DNA of 64,000 bases, taken from Pseudomonadota bacterium. GTDB taxonomy: Bacteria; Desulfobacterota; Binatia; Binatales; Binataceae. Numbering within the stretch: the first letter of the stretch is position 1; each line of letters starts with the position of its first letter. Location: assembly GCA_021324455.1 (NCBI GenBank), contig JAJPJA010000139.1, positions 70,207-134,206 on the forward strand, given 5' to 3'. The notes beneath the pieces were generated by a model. That model was not told the DNA's origin. It searched no databases and saw nothing but the letters and a program-made list of their open reading frames with translations. Made by a program: the position numbers and the translations under genes. Below, piece by piece: positions 34,861 through 44,373 of the stretch.

Positions 34861-35682
34861 CTACCAGTTGCGCTCCAAAAACCCGCGCACGATTCGTATC
34901 ACTGCATCGGTGCTGTCCAGAATGATCTGATGGTCCGCGCCGGATATTTCGACGAACGCGCCGCGCGCTGATGCCGCCGCGAGCTGCTCCAACTCTTCGC
35001 GCCGGTTCATCGTGCTCTGTCCTGCCCTGACTACCAGCACGGGACACGAAACCCGGCGCATCCATTGGATGCCGTCGAATGCGTGCAGGCGGCGCCCGGT
35101 ATTCCGATCAAGTTTATTGATCCATTCGCCGCCCGGCAGTTGGCGGAATGAATGCCGCGACAGATGATCGACCATGGCGGGCGGCGCGCCGGCGGTGGGC
35201 GGCGTCAAGCGAAATGACTTGCGAGCCTCTTCCAGAGAGGAAAAGGTTCGCGGCGGCCGCGGCGCCCGATTGCGCATCCGCTCGACCATCTCAAGGTCAT
35301 AAACCGGTCTGGTCTCCAGCAGCACCATACCGCGAACGTTGTGCGGATAATGCGCCGCGTACATGATGCACGGCAGTCCGCCGCCGGAATGCGCGACCAA
35401 AAACGCAGCGCCCAATCCCCGCTTGGCAATTACGGCGTGCATGTCGGCCATGTAATCCTCGATTTCGTAACGTCCGGATTGCGCCCATTGGCTGTCGCCG
35501 TGCCCGCGCCGGTCCAGCGCGACAACATGATAACGGTCGGTGAGCGCGGGCGCGGTGAAATCCCACCATCGCGAATGCGCCGCCGCCCCATGCATCAGCA
35601 GCACCGGCGCCCCGCCTTCACCGCCATAATCGATACAACTGAGCTCCAACCCCTCCGGTCCGGGAAACTTGAGGAAATGCAT
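34861..35682 (-). CDS. Alpha/beta hydrolase
   Basis: 273 residues. The oxyanion loop is LLMHGAAAHSRWW. The nucleophile elbow is VAHSGGG with Ser99. The catalytic histidine is likely in GADHQI near residue 252. The acid residue normally found after the sixth strand is not obvious (VVRAGQST), so the triad may use another aspartate. A cap domain lies between about 135 and 200. Substrate unknown. It converges with the cupin gene, with only two bases between the stops. Confidence 0.87.
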   Translation of the reverse strand: MHFLKFPGPEGLELSCIDYGGEGGAPVLLMHGAAAHSRWWDFTAPALTDRYHVVALDRRGHGDSQWAQSGRYEIEDYMADMHAVIAKRGLGAAFLVAHSGGGLPCIMYAAHYPHNVRGMVLLETRPVYDLEMVERMRNRAPRPPRTFSSLEEARKSFRLTPPTAGAPPAMVDHLSRHSFRQLPGGEWINKLDRNTGRRLHAFDGIQWMRRVSCPVLVVRAGQSTMNRREELEQLAAASARGAFVEISGADHQIILDSTDAVIRIVRGFLERNW

Positions 35683-35886
35683 TATGACGAAGAGGCGTAA
35701 ATGATGGGCCGCAGCGATTCAAGCACTGCTTACAAATTTCGAGGCCCGCGGTTGGCCGCGATTACCGGCCCGGTGTTTGACAACGAGCCCCGCAGCGCGG
35801 CCAACGCCGCCCCGAGGGCGCATGCATCCCGCAAGCCCGCCTCTCAGCGTCGCTGGCGTTCCGGTGACAGCGGGAGGGCGAGTTTT

Positions 35887-37107
35887 CTACTTTGCCGATC
35901 GGGCCCGCGACAGGGCCTTTAATCTCAATCCGGCCAGCCGGATGAAGCCGGTTGCGTCGGATTGCTCATAGCCGCCGGCTTGTTCGAAACTGGCCAGATT
36001 CGCGTCGTACAGCGAATGCTCCGAGCGGCGGCCAGCGATCCATACGCCGCCCTTGTACAGCTTTAATCGCGCCACTCCGCTGACGTTTTCCTGCGACCGA
36101 TCGATCAGCGCCTGCAGCGCCTCGCGTTCGGGCGCGAACCAGAACCCGTTGTACACCATCTCGGCGTAGCGCGGGATCAGCGCGTCGCGCAGATGCATCA
36201 GTTCGCGGTCGAGCGTCAGTTGTTCCACCGCGCGATGCGCATGCATCAGCATCGTAACTCCCGGGCTTTCGTACACGCCGCGCGACTTGATACCGACGAA
36301 GCGATTCTCGACCAGATCGACGCGGCCAATCCCGTGCCGTCCGCCGATCGCGTTGGCCAGATCGATCAGCGAGGCCGGCGACAGCCGTTCGCCGTTGATA
36401 CCGGCCGGGTCGCCGCGCAGATATTCGATTTCCACGTATTCGGGCTCGTCGGGACCTTTTTGCGGCGCCACGGTCAGCCGGAACATGTCGTCGTATGGCT
36501 CTCTCCAGGGATCCTCCAGGATGCCGCCCTCGTAGCTGATATGTACCAGGTTGCGGTCCATCGAATAGGGCTTCTCGGCGGTGACCGGAACCGGAATCCG
36601 ATGCGCCTGGGCATAGGCGACCATTTCGGCACGCCCGTTGAAGTTCCAATCCGGATGCCGCCAGGGGGCGACCACCTTGAGATCGGGGGCGAGGCGGGCG
36701 AAGGTCAGTTCAAACCGCACCTGGTCGTTGCCTTTGCCGGTGGCGCCGTGAGCGACGGCGTCGGCGCCCTGTTCGCGCGCGATTTCGACCTGGCGTTTGG
36801 CGATGACCGGACGCGCGATGGAAGTGCCGAGCAGGTAATACCCTTCGTACACGGCATTGGCGCGCAGGATGGGAAAGACGAAGTCGCGGGCGAACTCCTC
36901 GCGCAGGTCGGCAACGCAAAGCTTGCTGGCGCCGCTGCCCAAGGCGCGTTCTTCAAGCCCCGAGATCTCCTCGGCCTGTCCCACATCGGCGCAATATGCG
37001 ATCACTTCACACTCGTAGTAATCCTTGAGCCAGCGCAGAATGACGGAAGTATCGAGTCCGCCGGAATATGCCAGCACTATTTTTTTGATGTCGTTTTTTT
37101 CTGCCAT
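35887..37107 (-). CDS. argG: Argininosuccinate synthase
   Basis: 406 residues from the ATG at 37107; the track start at 37194 adds a Cys-rich stretch outside the family. [13 protein letters not shown] is the ATP pyrophosphatase P-loop. [22 protein letters not shown] and the substrate-binding [12 protein letters not shown] block follow in order. It joins citrulline and aspartate with ATP, the seventh step of arginine synthesis. It is the last gene of the arg block, separated from argF by a toxin-antitoxin pair. argH is not in the window. Confidence 0.97.
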   Translation of the reverse strand: MAEKNDIKKIVLAYSGGLDTSVILRWLKDYYECEVIAYCADVGQAEEISGLEERALGSGASKLCVADLREEFARDFVFPILRANAVYEGYYLLGTSIARPVIAKRQVEIAREQGADAVAHGATGKGNDQVRFELTFARLAPDLKVVAPWRHPDWNFNGRAEMVAYAQAHRIPVPVTAEKPYSMDRNLVHISYEGGILEDPWREPYDDMFRLTVAPQKGPDEPEYVEIEYLRGDPAGINGERLSPASLIDLANAIGGRHGIGRVDLVENRFVGIKSRGVYESPGVTMLMHAHRAVEQLTLDRELMHLRDALIPRYAEMVYNGFWFAPEREALQALIDRSQENVSGVARLKLYKGGVWIAGRRSEHSLYDANLASFEQAGGYEQSDATGFIRLAGLRLKALSRARSAK

Positions 37108-37150
37108 TGAACAAATATCCGGGAAAGAATTTCCCTCTGATAACCCGGCG

Positions 37151-37492
37151 TTACAACCATAACACCGGGCGCAGGCCGTCTTCGACTTCGCCAACGCGCT
37201 GGGGAGAAATTTCCCCCATCCGGCTGACGAGGCAGTCTCTGCTCAGGGTTGAAAGCTGAGAGACGTTGACGACGCAATCCTTCGACAGGCGGCTTTCGCG
37301 CCTGGGCAGGGCAACATTGCCGGGCGCTTGCGCCAAACGCGGATTTGAAGTGATCGCCGCGGCAATAACCGTCTGGATGGCGCTGCGGTTGAAGCTGTCG
37401 GTTTGCACAACGAGGACGGGGCGGCGATAAGCAGGTTCCGAGCCCCGCGGTTCGGGCAAGGACGCCCACCAGATCTCACCCCGTACTATCAC
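37151..37492 (-). CDS. MazF/PemK-type toxin
   Basis: 113 residues from GTG 37492, whose codon overlaps the antitoxin stop (GTGA); the track uses a TTG three bases earlier. [28 protein letters not shown] is the classic MazF/PemK start, followed by PGNVALP and VVNVSQL blocks. Such toxins are sequence-specific mRNA endonucleases held inactive by their antitoxin. The pair lies between argF and argG on the same strand and may also be read from the arg promoter. Confidence 0.9.
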   Translation of the reverse strand: MIVRGEIWWASLPEPRGSEPAYRRPVLVVQTDSFNRSAIQTVIAAAITSNPRLAQAPGNVALPRRESRLSKDCVVNVSQLSTLSRDCLVSRMGEISPQRVGEVEDGLRPVLWL

Positions 37493-37725
37493 CAATCTTC
37501 GTGCGGGATCGATAATTCCTGCAGCGCCTCAAGCATGGGGGCCAGCCTGGCCGATTCGTGCGCGTAAATCCTGTTCAAGCGCGCGGTTGCGTCAGACTCC
37601 TCCGCCTCCCCTACGTAGCGTTCAAGCGCGCGGGAATACAGCCGGCTGCGCGTTACGCCTAATCTCTTCGCCAGGCGCTCGGCCGCGCGGAACAGCGGAT
37701 CGGGAAGGGAGACGGCGGTTTTCAC
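37489..37725 (-). CDS. Ribbon-helix-helix antitoxin
   Basis: 78 residues from GTG 37725. The first 45 residues (VKTAVSLPDPLFRAAERLAKRLGVTRSRLYSRALERYVG) form a ribbon-helix-helix DNA-binding domain of the MazE/CopG kind. The tail ending in SIPHEDW is the likely toxin-binding segment. It would neutralise the adjacent MazF-type toxin and repress its own promoter. The stop overlaps the toxin start by four bases, the usual antitoxin-toxin arrangement. The region from 37726 to the argF stop (about 105 bases) should hold its own promoter. Confidence 0.87.
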   Translation of the reverse strand: MKTAVSLPDPLFRAAERLAKRLGVTRSRLYSRALERYVGEAEESDATARLNRIYAHESARLAPMLEALQELSIPHEDW

Positions 37726-37831
37726 GGGTCCAGCATAACCCCGTTGATACCGGCCGCCAAACGACTCCGGCACCGCGCCGCGGCGTTGATGTATGACCAT
37801 CGCACTTGACGGGCGCCGACGGCGGCACGAT

Positions 37832-38779
37832 TCATCTCCGCGCCGCCGCGCCGTCCGGCCAGCGCTCCAGCACCTCGGGTTTGAGCAGCCAGAGCATGAT
37901 TGCCTTCTGCACGTGGAGACGGTTTTCGGCCTGGTCCAGCACCACGGAACTGGGACCGTCGAGCATCTCGTCAGTGATTTCCTCGCCGCGATGCGCCGGC
38001 AGGCAATGCATCACCAGGGCGCCCGGTTTGGCATGCTTCATCAGCTCGCGATTGACCTGGAAGCCCCTGAACTCCCGCCGCCGCTTTGCCGCCTCGCGCT
38101 CCTGGCCCATCGAAGTCCACGTATCGGTGTAAACCGCGTCGGCACCGCTGACGGCTTCTTTGGGATCGTTGCTGATCAGGATTTTCGACCGCTTGAAGCG
38201 CTGCACGAAGCTTCTATCCGGCTCGTAACCCGACGGCGACCCCACGCGCAGATCCAGTCCAAACAGCTCCGCCGCCTCGATCCAGCTGTTGGCCAGATTG
38301 AAGCCGTCGCCCACGAACGCGATGCGCAGGCGGGTGAAGTCGCCATGATGCTCCTTGAGAGTCAGCAGGTCGGCCAGCAGCTGGCAGGGATGGAGCAGGT
38401 CGGTCAGGCCGTTGATCACCGGCACGCTGGCCTCGCGCGCCAATTCAACACAGGTGTCGTGCGCGAAGGTGCGGATCATGATCAGGTCGACCCATCGGGA
38501 GAGGTTGCGCGCGACGTCCTTGACCGACTCGCGCTCGCCGATTCCGATTTCATTGGGGCCCAGATAGATGGCGTGCCCGCCCAACTGCGCCATCCCGGCT
38601 TCAAACGTGAGCCGCGTACGCAGGGAGGGCTTCTGAAAAAGCATCGCGAGCGTCTTGCCGCGCAGGTAGGGATGCTCGAGGCGGTTTTTTACGTCGCTCT
38701 TCAGCCAACTGGCGAGGCTCAGCAGGGCGTGGCCTTCGGCGGCGGAGAGCGAGGAGAGATCTATGAAGTCGCGTTTCAT
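37832..38779 (-). CDS. argF: Ornithine carbamoyltransferase
   Basis: 315 residues. The carbamoyl-phosphate motif is SLRTR (52-56), HPCQ is at 130-133, TDTWTSMG (218-224) is the ornithine-specific loop, and HCLPAHRGEE comes near the end. GDGFN (157-161) replaces the common GDGNN. It makes citrulline from ornithine and carbamoyl phosphate. It lies about 50 bases after argD and before the toxin-antitoxin pair. The SMG loop argues for ornithine rather than acetylornithine as substrate. Confidence 0.95.
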   Translation of the reverse strand: MKRDFIDLSSLSAAEGHALLSLASWLKSDVKNRLEHPYLRGKTLAMLFQKPSLRTRLTFEAGMAQLGGHAIYLGPNEIGIGERESVKDVARNLSRWVDLIMIRTFAHDTCVELAREASVPVINGLTDLLHPCQLLADLLTLKEHHGDFTRLRIAFVGDGFNLANSWIEAAELFGLDLRVGSPSGYEPDRSFVQRFKRSKILISNDPKEAVSGADAVYTDTWTSMGQEREAAKRRREFRGFQVNRELMKHAKPGALVMHCLPAHRGEEITDEMLDGPSSVVLDQAENRLHVQKAIMLWLLKPEVLERWPDGAAARR

Positions 38780-38832
38780 TGGGTTGAGTTTGGTTTCAGG
38801 CGCCCTCTCCCAGGGGGCTGAGGGCGCAGGGG

Positions 38833-40017
38833 TCAGGCGGCGAGAGCGCGCCGTATTATTGCCATTCCTTCCTGCGCCTGCTCCAGGGTCAGGTTCAGCG
38901 GCGGCAGCAGACGCAGCACGTTGCCGGCGGTTGCGTTTAAAATCAGATGCTGTTTGAGGCAGGCGTCCACCACCGGGCGCGCTTCATCTTTAAGCACCAC
39001 GCCGATGATCATGCCCTGCCCTCTGACTTCGACGATCCGTGAGGAGCTCTTCGCAATCGTGCGCAGTTCCTCCATCAGGTAGTTGCCGATCGCGGCGGCG
39101 TTTTCCAGCACCCGCTCCTTTTCGATCGTGTCCAGCACCGCGAGCGCCGCCGCGCAGGCGACCGGATTGCCGCCGAACGTGGTGCCATGAGTACCCGGCG
39201 TCAGCGTGGCGGCAACCTCGGGCCGCGCCAGCATCGCACCGATGGGAAGACCGCCGCCCAGCGCCTTGGCCAGCGTCATCACGTCGGGGCGGACGCCGAA
39301 ATGCTCGTGCGCGAACAGCTTGCCGGTGCGGCCGACGCCGACCTGCACTTCGTCGAACATCAGCAACAGGTTGTTGCGATCGCAGAGCTGGCGCAGCCGT
39401 CCCAGGTAGTCCGCGGTTTTCGCAATCACCACGCCGCCCTCGCCCTGGATCGGCTCGACCAGCACCGCCGCGGTGCGCTGGTTCACGGCCGCTTCCACGG
39501 CTTCGATATCGTCGAAGTTGACCAGCGCGACACCGGGGAGCATCGGCTCGAACCCGTGATGGTATTTTTCCTGGCCGGTGGCGCTGAGCGTCGCCATGGT
39601 GCGGCCGTGAAAGGAATTGTGCATCGCGATGATCTCAAACCGTCCGCCGTGGTCCGCTCCCCAATGGCGCGCCAGCTTGATCGCCGCTTCGTTCACTTCC
39701 GCGCCCGAGTTGGCGAGAAACACCTTGGCGCCATTGAACAGGCCCGACAAACGCTCGACCAGCCGCGCGCCCGGCTCGGTATGGAACACGTTGGAGACGT
39801 GAATCAGCTTTTCGGCTTGCGACTTGATCGCGTTTACCACGGCCGGATGGCAATGACCCAGGCTGGTGACGGCGAGGCCGCAGAAGAAATCCAAATAGCG
39901 GTTGCCGTCGGCGTCGATCAGATAAGGGCCGCGACCTTCGACAAAAGCCAGCGGCAGACAGCCGTAAATGTTGACCAGGTGTTTATGCGTCAGCTCGACG
40001 ATTTCAGCGTTGGTCAT
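38833..40017 (-). CDS. argD: Acetylornithine aminotransferase
   Basis: 394 residues. Class III aminotransferase motifs are in order: FLANSGAEVNEAAIKLAR, HNSFHGRTMATLSATGQ, LLMFDEVQVGVGRTG and the PLP lysine in TLAKALGGGLPIG. It converts N-acetylglutamate semialdehyde to N-acetylornithine (and may also serve lysine synthesis). GGGAGAA lies four bases ahead of the ATG. It is preceded by argB with a gap of about 165 bases that contains no gene and may hold an internal promoter. Confidence 0.96.
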   Translation of the reverse strand: MTNAEIVELTHKHLVNIYGCLPLAFVEGRGPYLIDADGNRYLDFFCGLAVTSLGHCHPAVVNAIKSQAEKLIHVSNVFHTEPGARLVERLSGLFNGAKVFLANSGAEVNEAAIKLARHWGADHGGRFEIIAMHNSFHGRTMATLSATGQEKYHHGFEPMLPGVALVNFDDIEAVEAAVNQRTAAVLVEPIQGEGGVVIAKTADYLGRLRQLCDRNNLLLMFDEVQVGVGRTGKLFAHEHFGVRPDVMTLAKALGGGLPIGAMLARPEVAATLTPGTHGTTFGGNPVACAAALAVLDTIEKERVLENAAAIGNYLMEELRTIAKSSSRIVEVRGQGMIIGVVLKDEARPVVDACLKQHLILNATAGNVLRLLPPLNLTLEQAQEGMAIIRRALAA

Positions 40018-40184
40018 CTTTTCTCCCGTGCAGGGTCAGCTTCGCCCCCGATTCAACTAGCGGATTTGTTTTGCGGCGGATAGTGCTCCTCAGTCCGGAA
40101 ACATCGTCCTGTCCGCTCCGGGCGGGATTGCCCGCGGCGCGGACTCCAGCCTGCAGGCAAACCGCGGCTCCGTCCTTTACGTTT

Positions 40185-41123
40185 CTATTTGTTGCCGCCG
40201 GTGCGGCCTTTGCGCGCCGGACGCTTGAGCTCCCGCACGCTGCCCGGCCCCTCCACCACTTCAGTGCCGATTCCGGACCGGGTGAACGTCTCCAGCAGCA
40301 GCGAATGCATCACGCGGCCGTCGATAATATGCGTCTTGGCGACCCCTTCGTTGAGTGCGTCGATGCAGCATTCCGCCTTCGGGATCATCCCTTCGGAAAT
40401 GGTCCCGCGCGCGATCATGCGCCGTGCGCGCGCAACGTCCAGCGTGGAGACCAGCTTGCCGGACTGGTCGCGGATACCGGAAACGTCGGTCATCAGGATC
40501 AGCTTTTCGGCCTTGATCGCCGCGGCGATTTTCCCCGCCGCCAGATCGGCGTTGATGTTGTAGGTCAGGCCCTCATGGTCGTAGCCCACCGGCGCGATCA
40601 CCGGGATATAGTTCGCCTCATCCAGCGCCCGCAGCAGGCCCGGATTGATTTCCACCACCTCGCCGACCAGCCCGATATCCACTTCGCTGGGCCGCCCCTC
40701 GCTGTCCGGCACGACCATCCGCATCCGCCGCGACAGCATCAGCCCGCCGTCCTTGCCCGACAGCCCGACGGCGCGGCCGCCATGGCGCGCGATCAGCATC
40801 ACGATTTCCTTGTTGATCCGCTGCAGCGCCATCTCGACCAGTTCCATCGTGGCTTCGTCGGTCACCCGCATCCCGCGCACAAAGGTGGACTTGAGCCCCA
40901 CGCGCTCGATCAGTTCGGAGATTTGCGGGCCGCCGCCATGCACCACGACCGGGTTGATGCCGACCAAATCCATCAGCACGATATCCTGGGCGAAGCTCTG
41001 CTTGAGCTCCTCGGAGAGCATCGCGTGGCCGCCATACTTGATGACGAAGGTCTTGCCGCGAAAGCGCTGGATAAAGGGCAGCGCCTCAACGAGGATCTGC
41101 GCCCTTTGAATGAGTTGTTCCAC
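40185..41123 (-). CDS. argB: Acetylglutamate kinase
   Basis: 312 residues from a GTG at 41123; the track start (41171) is also possible since no strong ribosome site decides. KYGGHAM (substrate/ATP loop), VVHGGGPQI, PVGYDHEGLTYNINAD and GMIPKAECC are all conserved. It phosphorylates N-acetylglutamate, the committed step of arginine synthesis. The C-terminus has a short basic extension (RKGRTGGNK). It follows hslU by about 60 bases, so the arg genes and the xerC-hslVU genes are probably one unit. Confidence 0.95.
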   Translation of the reverse strand: MEQLIQRAQILVEALPFIQRFRGKTFVIKYGGHAMLSEELKQSFAQDIVLMDLVGINPVVVHGGGPQISELIERVGLKSTFVRGMRVTDEATMELVEMALQRINKEIVMLIARHGGRAVGLSGKDGGLMLSRRMRMVVPDSEGRPSEVDIGLVGEVVEINPGLLRALDEANYIPVIAPVGYDHEGLTYNINADLAAGKIAAAIKAEKLILMTDVSGIRDQSGKLVSTLDVARARRMIARGTISEGMIPKAECCIDALNEGVAKTHIIDGRVMHSLLLETFTRSGIGTEVVEGPGSVRELKRPARKGRTGGNK

Positions 41124-41181
41124 CTGGTTATACCGCCGGCTCCCGGTTCTATTTTGAGGCCCGCACCGCAAGCGGGCGATT

Positions 41182-42558
41182 TTACAGGATATAACGCGAC
41201 AAGTCTTCGTCCTTCACGATCGAATCCAGCCGCTGATGGACGTAGGCGGAATCGATCCGGACCTCGCGCTCGTTGAGCTCCGGAGCCGAGAACGAAAGAT
41301 CGTCGAGCACCCGCTCCAGCACGGTGTGCAGGCGGCGCGCGCCGATATTTTCCGACCTCGCATTGACCGTCGCGGCGATTTCCGCCAACGCCACGATCGC
41401 GTCATCGGTGAAGTGCAGGTCAACCTGCTCGGTCTTGAGCAGCGCCACGTACTGCTTGATGAGCGCGTTTTCCGGCTCGGTCAGGATGCGCACGAAGTCC
41501 TCGCGCGTCAGCGCCTTGAGTTCGACCCGAATCGGAAAGCGCCCCTGGAATTCGGGAATCAGGTCGGAGGGTTTGGAAATGTGAAACGCACCCGACGCGA
41601 TGAACAAAATATGGTCGGTGCGCACCGAGCCGTACTTGGTGTTGACGGTAGTGCCCTCGACTATCGGCAGCAGGTCGCGCTGCACGCCTTCGCGCGATAC
41701 GTCGGGGCCGCGGCCGGCTTCGCGCCCCGCAATTTTGTCGATCTCGTCGATGAACACGATCCCCGACTGCTCCGCGCGATGGATCGCCTCGTGCGCGACC
41801 TGGTCCATATCGACCAGCCGGGCGGCCTCTTCCTGGGTCAGAATTTCCATCGCCTCGGGGATTTTGACGGTGCGGCGCTTGGTCTTGCGGGGCATGATCT
41901 GGCTGAACAGGTCCTTCATGTTGACCCCCATCTCCTCCATCCCCTGGGGAGTAAAGACCTCGACCATCGGGGTGGCCTGGGCGGTGACTTCAAGCTCCAC
42001 GTCGCGGTCGTCGAGATGGCCGCCGCGCAGCAGCTTGCGCAGCTTTTCGCGGGTATCGCGATGGGAATCGTCGGCGGAGGAAACCTGCAGGTTGCCCTCG
42101 GGGGTGATACCGACCGGGCGGCGGCTTTTGGTGGGCGGGGGAAACAGGATGTCGAGCAGGCGCTCCTCGGCCGCCTCGTGCGCCTTGAGCGCGACGCGCT
42201 GGCGCTCCTCCTCGCGCACCATCTTGACCGTCACTTCGACCAAATCGCGGATGATCGATTCGACGTCGCGTCCGACGTAACCGACTTCGGTGTATTTCGA
42301 GGCTTCGACCTTTAAAAAAGGCGCCTGAGCCAAACGCGCCAGACGCCTTGAGATCTCGGTCTTGCCCACTCCGGTGGGACCGATCATCAGAATGTTCTTG
42401 GGCGCGATTTCCTCGCGCAGGTCGGGAGGCACGTTCTGCCGGCGCCATCGGTTGCGCAGCGCGATCGCCACCGCGCGCTTGGCGTCGTTCTGCCCCACGA
42501 TGTAGCGATCGAGCTCGGAGACGATTTCACGCGGAGTCATTACCTGCGCGGATGCCAT
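41182..42558 (-). CDS. hslU: HslUV protease ATPase subunit
   Basis: 458 residues. GPTGVGKTE (Walker A, about residue 60), [11 protein letters not shown] (Walker B), an I-domain between about 110 and 245, and the C-terminal RYIL that docks into HslV. The pore loop is GYVGRD. It unfolds substrates and feeds them to HslV. It is 15 bases after hslV. Confidence 0.97.
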   Translation of the reverse strand: MASAQVMTPREIVSELDRYIVGQNDAKRAVAIALRNRWRRQNVPPDLREEIAPKNILMIGPTGVGKTEISRRLARLAQAPFLKVEASKYTEVGYVGRDVESIIRDLVEVTVKMVREEERQRVALKAHEAAEERLLDILFPPPTKSRRPVGITPEGNLQVSSADDSHRDTREKLRKLLRGGHLDDRDVELEVTAQATPMVEVFTPQGMEEMGVNMKDLFSQIMPRKTKRRTVKIPEAMEILTQEEAARLVDMDQVAHEAIHRAEQSGIVFIDEIDKIAGREAGRGPDVSREGVQRDLLPIVEGTTVNTKYGSVRTDHILFIASGAFHISKPSDLIPEFQGRFPIRVELKALTREDFVRILTEPENALIKQYVALLKTEQVDLHFTDDAIVALAEIAATVNARSENIGARRLHTVLERVLDDLSFSAPELNEREVRIDSAYVHQRLDSIVKDEDLSRYIL

Positions 42559-42573
42559 GGCTCAACTCCCGGC

Positions 42574-43140
42574 TTACAGCTCTTCGAAAACAAATTGATC
42601 GTTGGTGTAAACACAAATTTCCGCCGCCGCGAGCATCGCCGCCTCCGCAATCTGGCGCGCGGTCAGATTGGGCGCGTTGCGCACCAAAGCGCGCGCCGCC
42701 GCCAGAGCGTAATTGCCCCCCGACCCGATGGCCAGCACGCCGTCGTCGGGCTCGATAACGTCGCCCGAGCCGGAGATCAGCAGCGAGCTTTCCTTGTCCG
42801 CCACCACCAGCATCGCCTCCAGCCGGCGCAGCATCCGGTCCGTGCGCCAGTCCTTGGCCAACTCGACCGCGGCCCGGCGCAGGCTGCCGTTGAATTCCTG
42901 CAGCTTGGCCTCGAATTTGTCGAACAGGGTCAAGGCGTCGGCGGTCGATCCGGCAAATCCCGACAGCACGCGATCATTATATAAGCGGCGCACCTTGCGC
43001 GCGCCGCGTTTCATTACCGTCTGGCCCAGGCTGACCTGACCGTCCCCCGCCATCACGACGCCGTCCTTATGCCGGACGGTAAGTATGGTGGTGTGTCGGA
43101 ACGTGGCTTGTTCTTCAGGCGCGCGGGTGGGCACGGGCAT
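42574..43140 (-). CDS. hslV: HslV peptidase subunit with long propeptide
   Basis: 188 residues. The N-terminal nucleophile threonine is Thr17 of [20 protein letters not shown], so a 16-residue leader must be removed. Most HslV proteins have a leader of only one to a few residues. The only ATG or GTG starts in frame are at 43140 and 43134; both lie within the end of xerC, so the overlap is real. The rest is standard: [13 protein letters not shown] and [14 protein letters not shown]. It forms the proteolytic chamber of HslUV. Confidence 0.95.
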   Translation of the reverse strand: MPVPTRAPEEQATFRHTTILTVRHKDGVVMAGDGQVSLGQTVMKRGARKVRRLYNDRVLSGFAGSTADALTLFDKFEAKLQEFNGSLRRAAVELAKDWRTDRMLRRLEAMLVVADKESSLLISGSGDVIEPDDGVLAIGSGGNYALAAARALVRNAPNLTARQIAEAAMLAAAEICVYTNDQFVFEEL

Positions 43141-43999
43141 AAACCTCTTTGAGCCGGTTCACACTGACGTGGGTATAGCGCTGCGTGGTGGCCAGGCTGG
43201 CATGGCCGAGCATCTCCTGGATCGAGCGCAGGTCGGCGCCGCGGTCGAGCAGATGCGTGGCGAACGAATGCCGCAACCCATGCGGCGTGGTGCGGTTGGC
43301 GATACCCGATCGAGCCTGCATCCGCGCCACGATCAGCTCCACGCCGCGGGTGGTGATACGGCCGCCGCGCAGATTGGTGAAGATTGGGCCATCGGTCAAA
43401 ACGCCCGGCGTCACGCGGCGCCACGCCTCGATCGCCCGCAGCGCCGGCTCTCCAATGGGAACAATCCGCTGCTTGTTGCCTTTGCCATGCCGTACGCGCA
43501 GCAGACTCATTTCGTAGTCGAGATCGGCCCAGTTAAGCGCGACCAGCTCGCTGATGCGCAGGCCCGAGGAATACAGCGTCTCGACCATGGCGCGGTCGCG
43601 TATGCCGGCGCGGTCGTCGGCCGCCGCGCCGCCGATCAGGGCGGAGACTTCCTTTTCCCGCAGCACGGACGGCAGATGCTTTTCGCGCCGGGGCGATCGC
43701 AGTCCGCGCGCCGGATTGGAGGCGCCGCAGCTGACTTCGCGATAGCGGAAAAACGCCTTGATCGCGGCCAGATGGCGCTGCGCGGTGGCGCGGGTGGCGC
43801 GTTTCATCAGCTCGCCGAGGTAGGCGCGGATATGGTCGGCGTGGACAGCCTGCACCGAAACTTCGCCGCCGGCGGCTCCGCGCTCGATCAGAAAGGCGCG
43901 AAAGCTCATCAGATCCCTGCGGTAGGATTTCACGGTGTTCGCCGAAGCGCGCAAAACTTTGCTCAAACTTGCCACAAAGGCTGCAATTTCCTCCAACAT
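43115..43999 (-). CDS. xerC: Tyrosine recombinase XerC
   Basis: 294 residues. The N-terminal SAM-like domain (about 1-90) is followed by the catalytic domain: SSGLRISEL (first Arg), [18 protein letters not shown] (His-x-x-Arg), [15 protein letters not shown] (final His and nucleophile Tyr). It resolves chromosome dimers at dif with XerD. Location directly upstream of hslV-hslU is the conserved xerC-hslVU arrangement of many bacteria, so this is a housekeeping gene rather than a mobile integrase. Its 3' end overlaps hslV. Confidence 0.94.
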   Translation of the reverse strand: MLEEIAAFVASLSKVLRASANTVKSYRRDLMSFRAFLIERGAAGGEVSVQAVHADHIRAYLGELMKRATRATAQRHLAAIKAFFRYREVSCGASNPARGLRSPRREKHLPSVLREKEVSALIGGAAADDRAGIRDRAMVETLYSSGLRISELVALNWADLDYEMSLLRVRHGKGNKQRIVPIGEPALRAIEAWRRVTPGVLTDGPIFTNLRGGRITTRGVELIVARMQARSGIANRTTPHGLRHSFATHLLDRGADLRSIQEMLGHASLATTQRYTHVSVNRLKEVYARAHPRA

Positions 44000-44066
44000 A
44001 CTCGCCCTCGCCGCCTCCGGGAGTTATGCTATCAAGGGACTGAAAGCGGCAAAAGCCGGGCCGATT

Positions 44067-44372
44067 ATGAAGTGCTGGAACTGCGCAACTGAGATCGACA
44101 CGCGCGAGCGGGTTGAATTTCGCGCCGCCTGTCCGTCATGCGACCGGGCTGTGCACGTATGCAAAAACTGCAGGCATTACGACCCCGCCTATTATAATCA
44201 ATGCCGTGAGACGGCGGCGGAACGCGTGGTGGACAAGGAACGCGCCAATTTCTGCGAATTTTTCGCTCCTGGCGGCGGGATTGCACAGGCCAAACGGATC
44301 GGTTCGCAGGCGCGGGCGCAGCTTGACGCGCTGTTTAAAAAACCGCCGGGAGCCAAGGGAGGGCAGGCCTAA
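44067..44372 (+). CDS. Small zinc-ribbon protein
   Basis: 101 residues from the ATG at 44067 (the track extends upstream over the xerC start). It contains CWNC, CPSC, CKNC and further single cysteines, the last in NFCEFF, enough for two zinc knuckles. The C-terminal part is basic and helical (AKRIGSQARAQLDALFKK). The function is unknown; the RHYDPAYYNQC stretch resembles small DUF proteins of uncharacterised role. It starts the zinc ribbon-lipoprotein-glmU-glmS run and is divergent from xerC with 67 bases between starts. Confidence 0.75.
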   Translation: MKCWNCATEIDTRERVEFRAACPSCDRAVHVCKNCRHYDPAYYNQCRETAAERVVDKERANFCEFFAPGGGIAQAKRIGSQARAQLDALFKKPPGAKGGQA

Positions 44373-44373
44373 C

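Noticed and set aside
35701-35922. Short plus-strand ORFs between the hydrolase and argG
   Set aside because: No start context, overlap with the argG 3' end and no motif.
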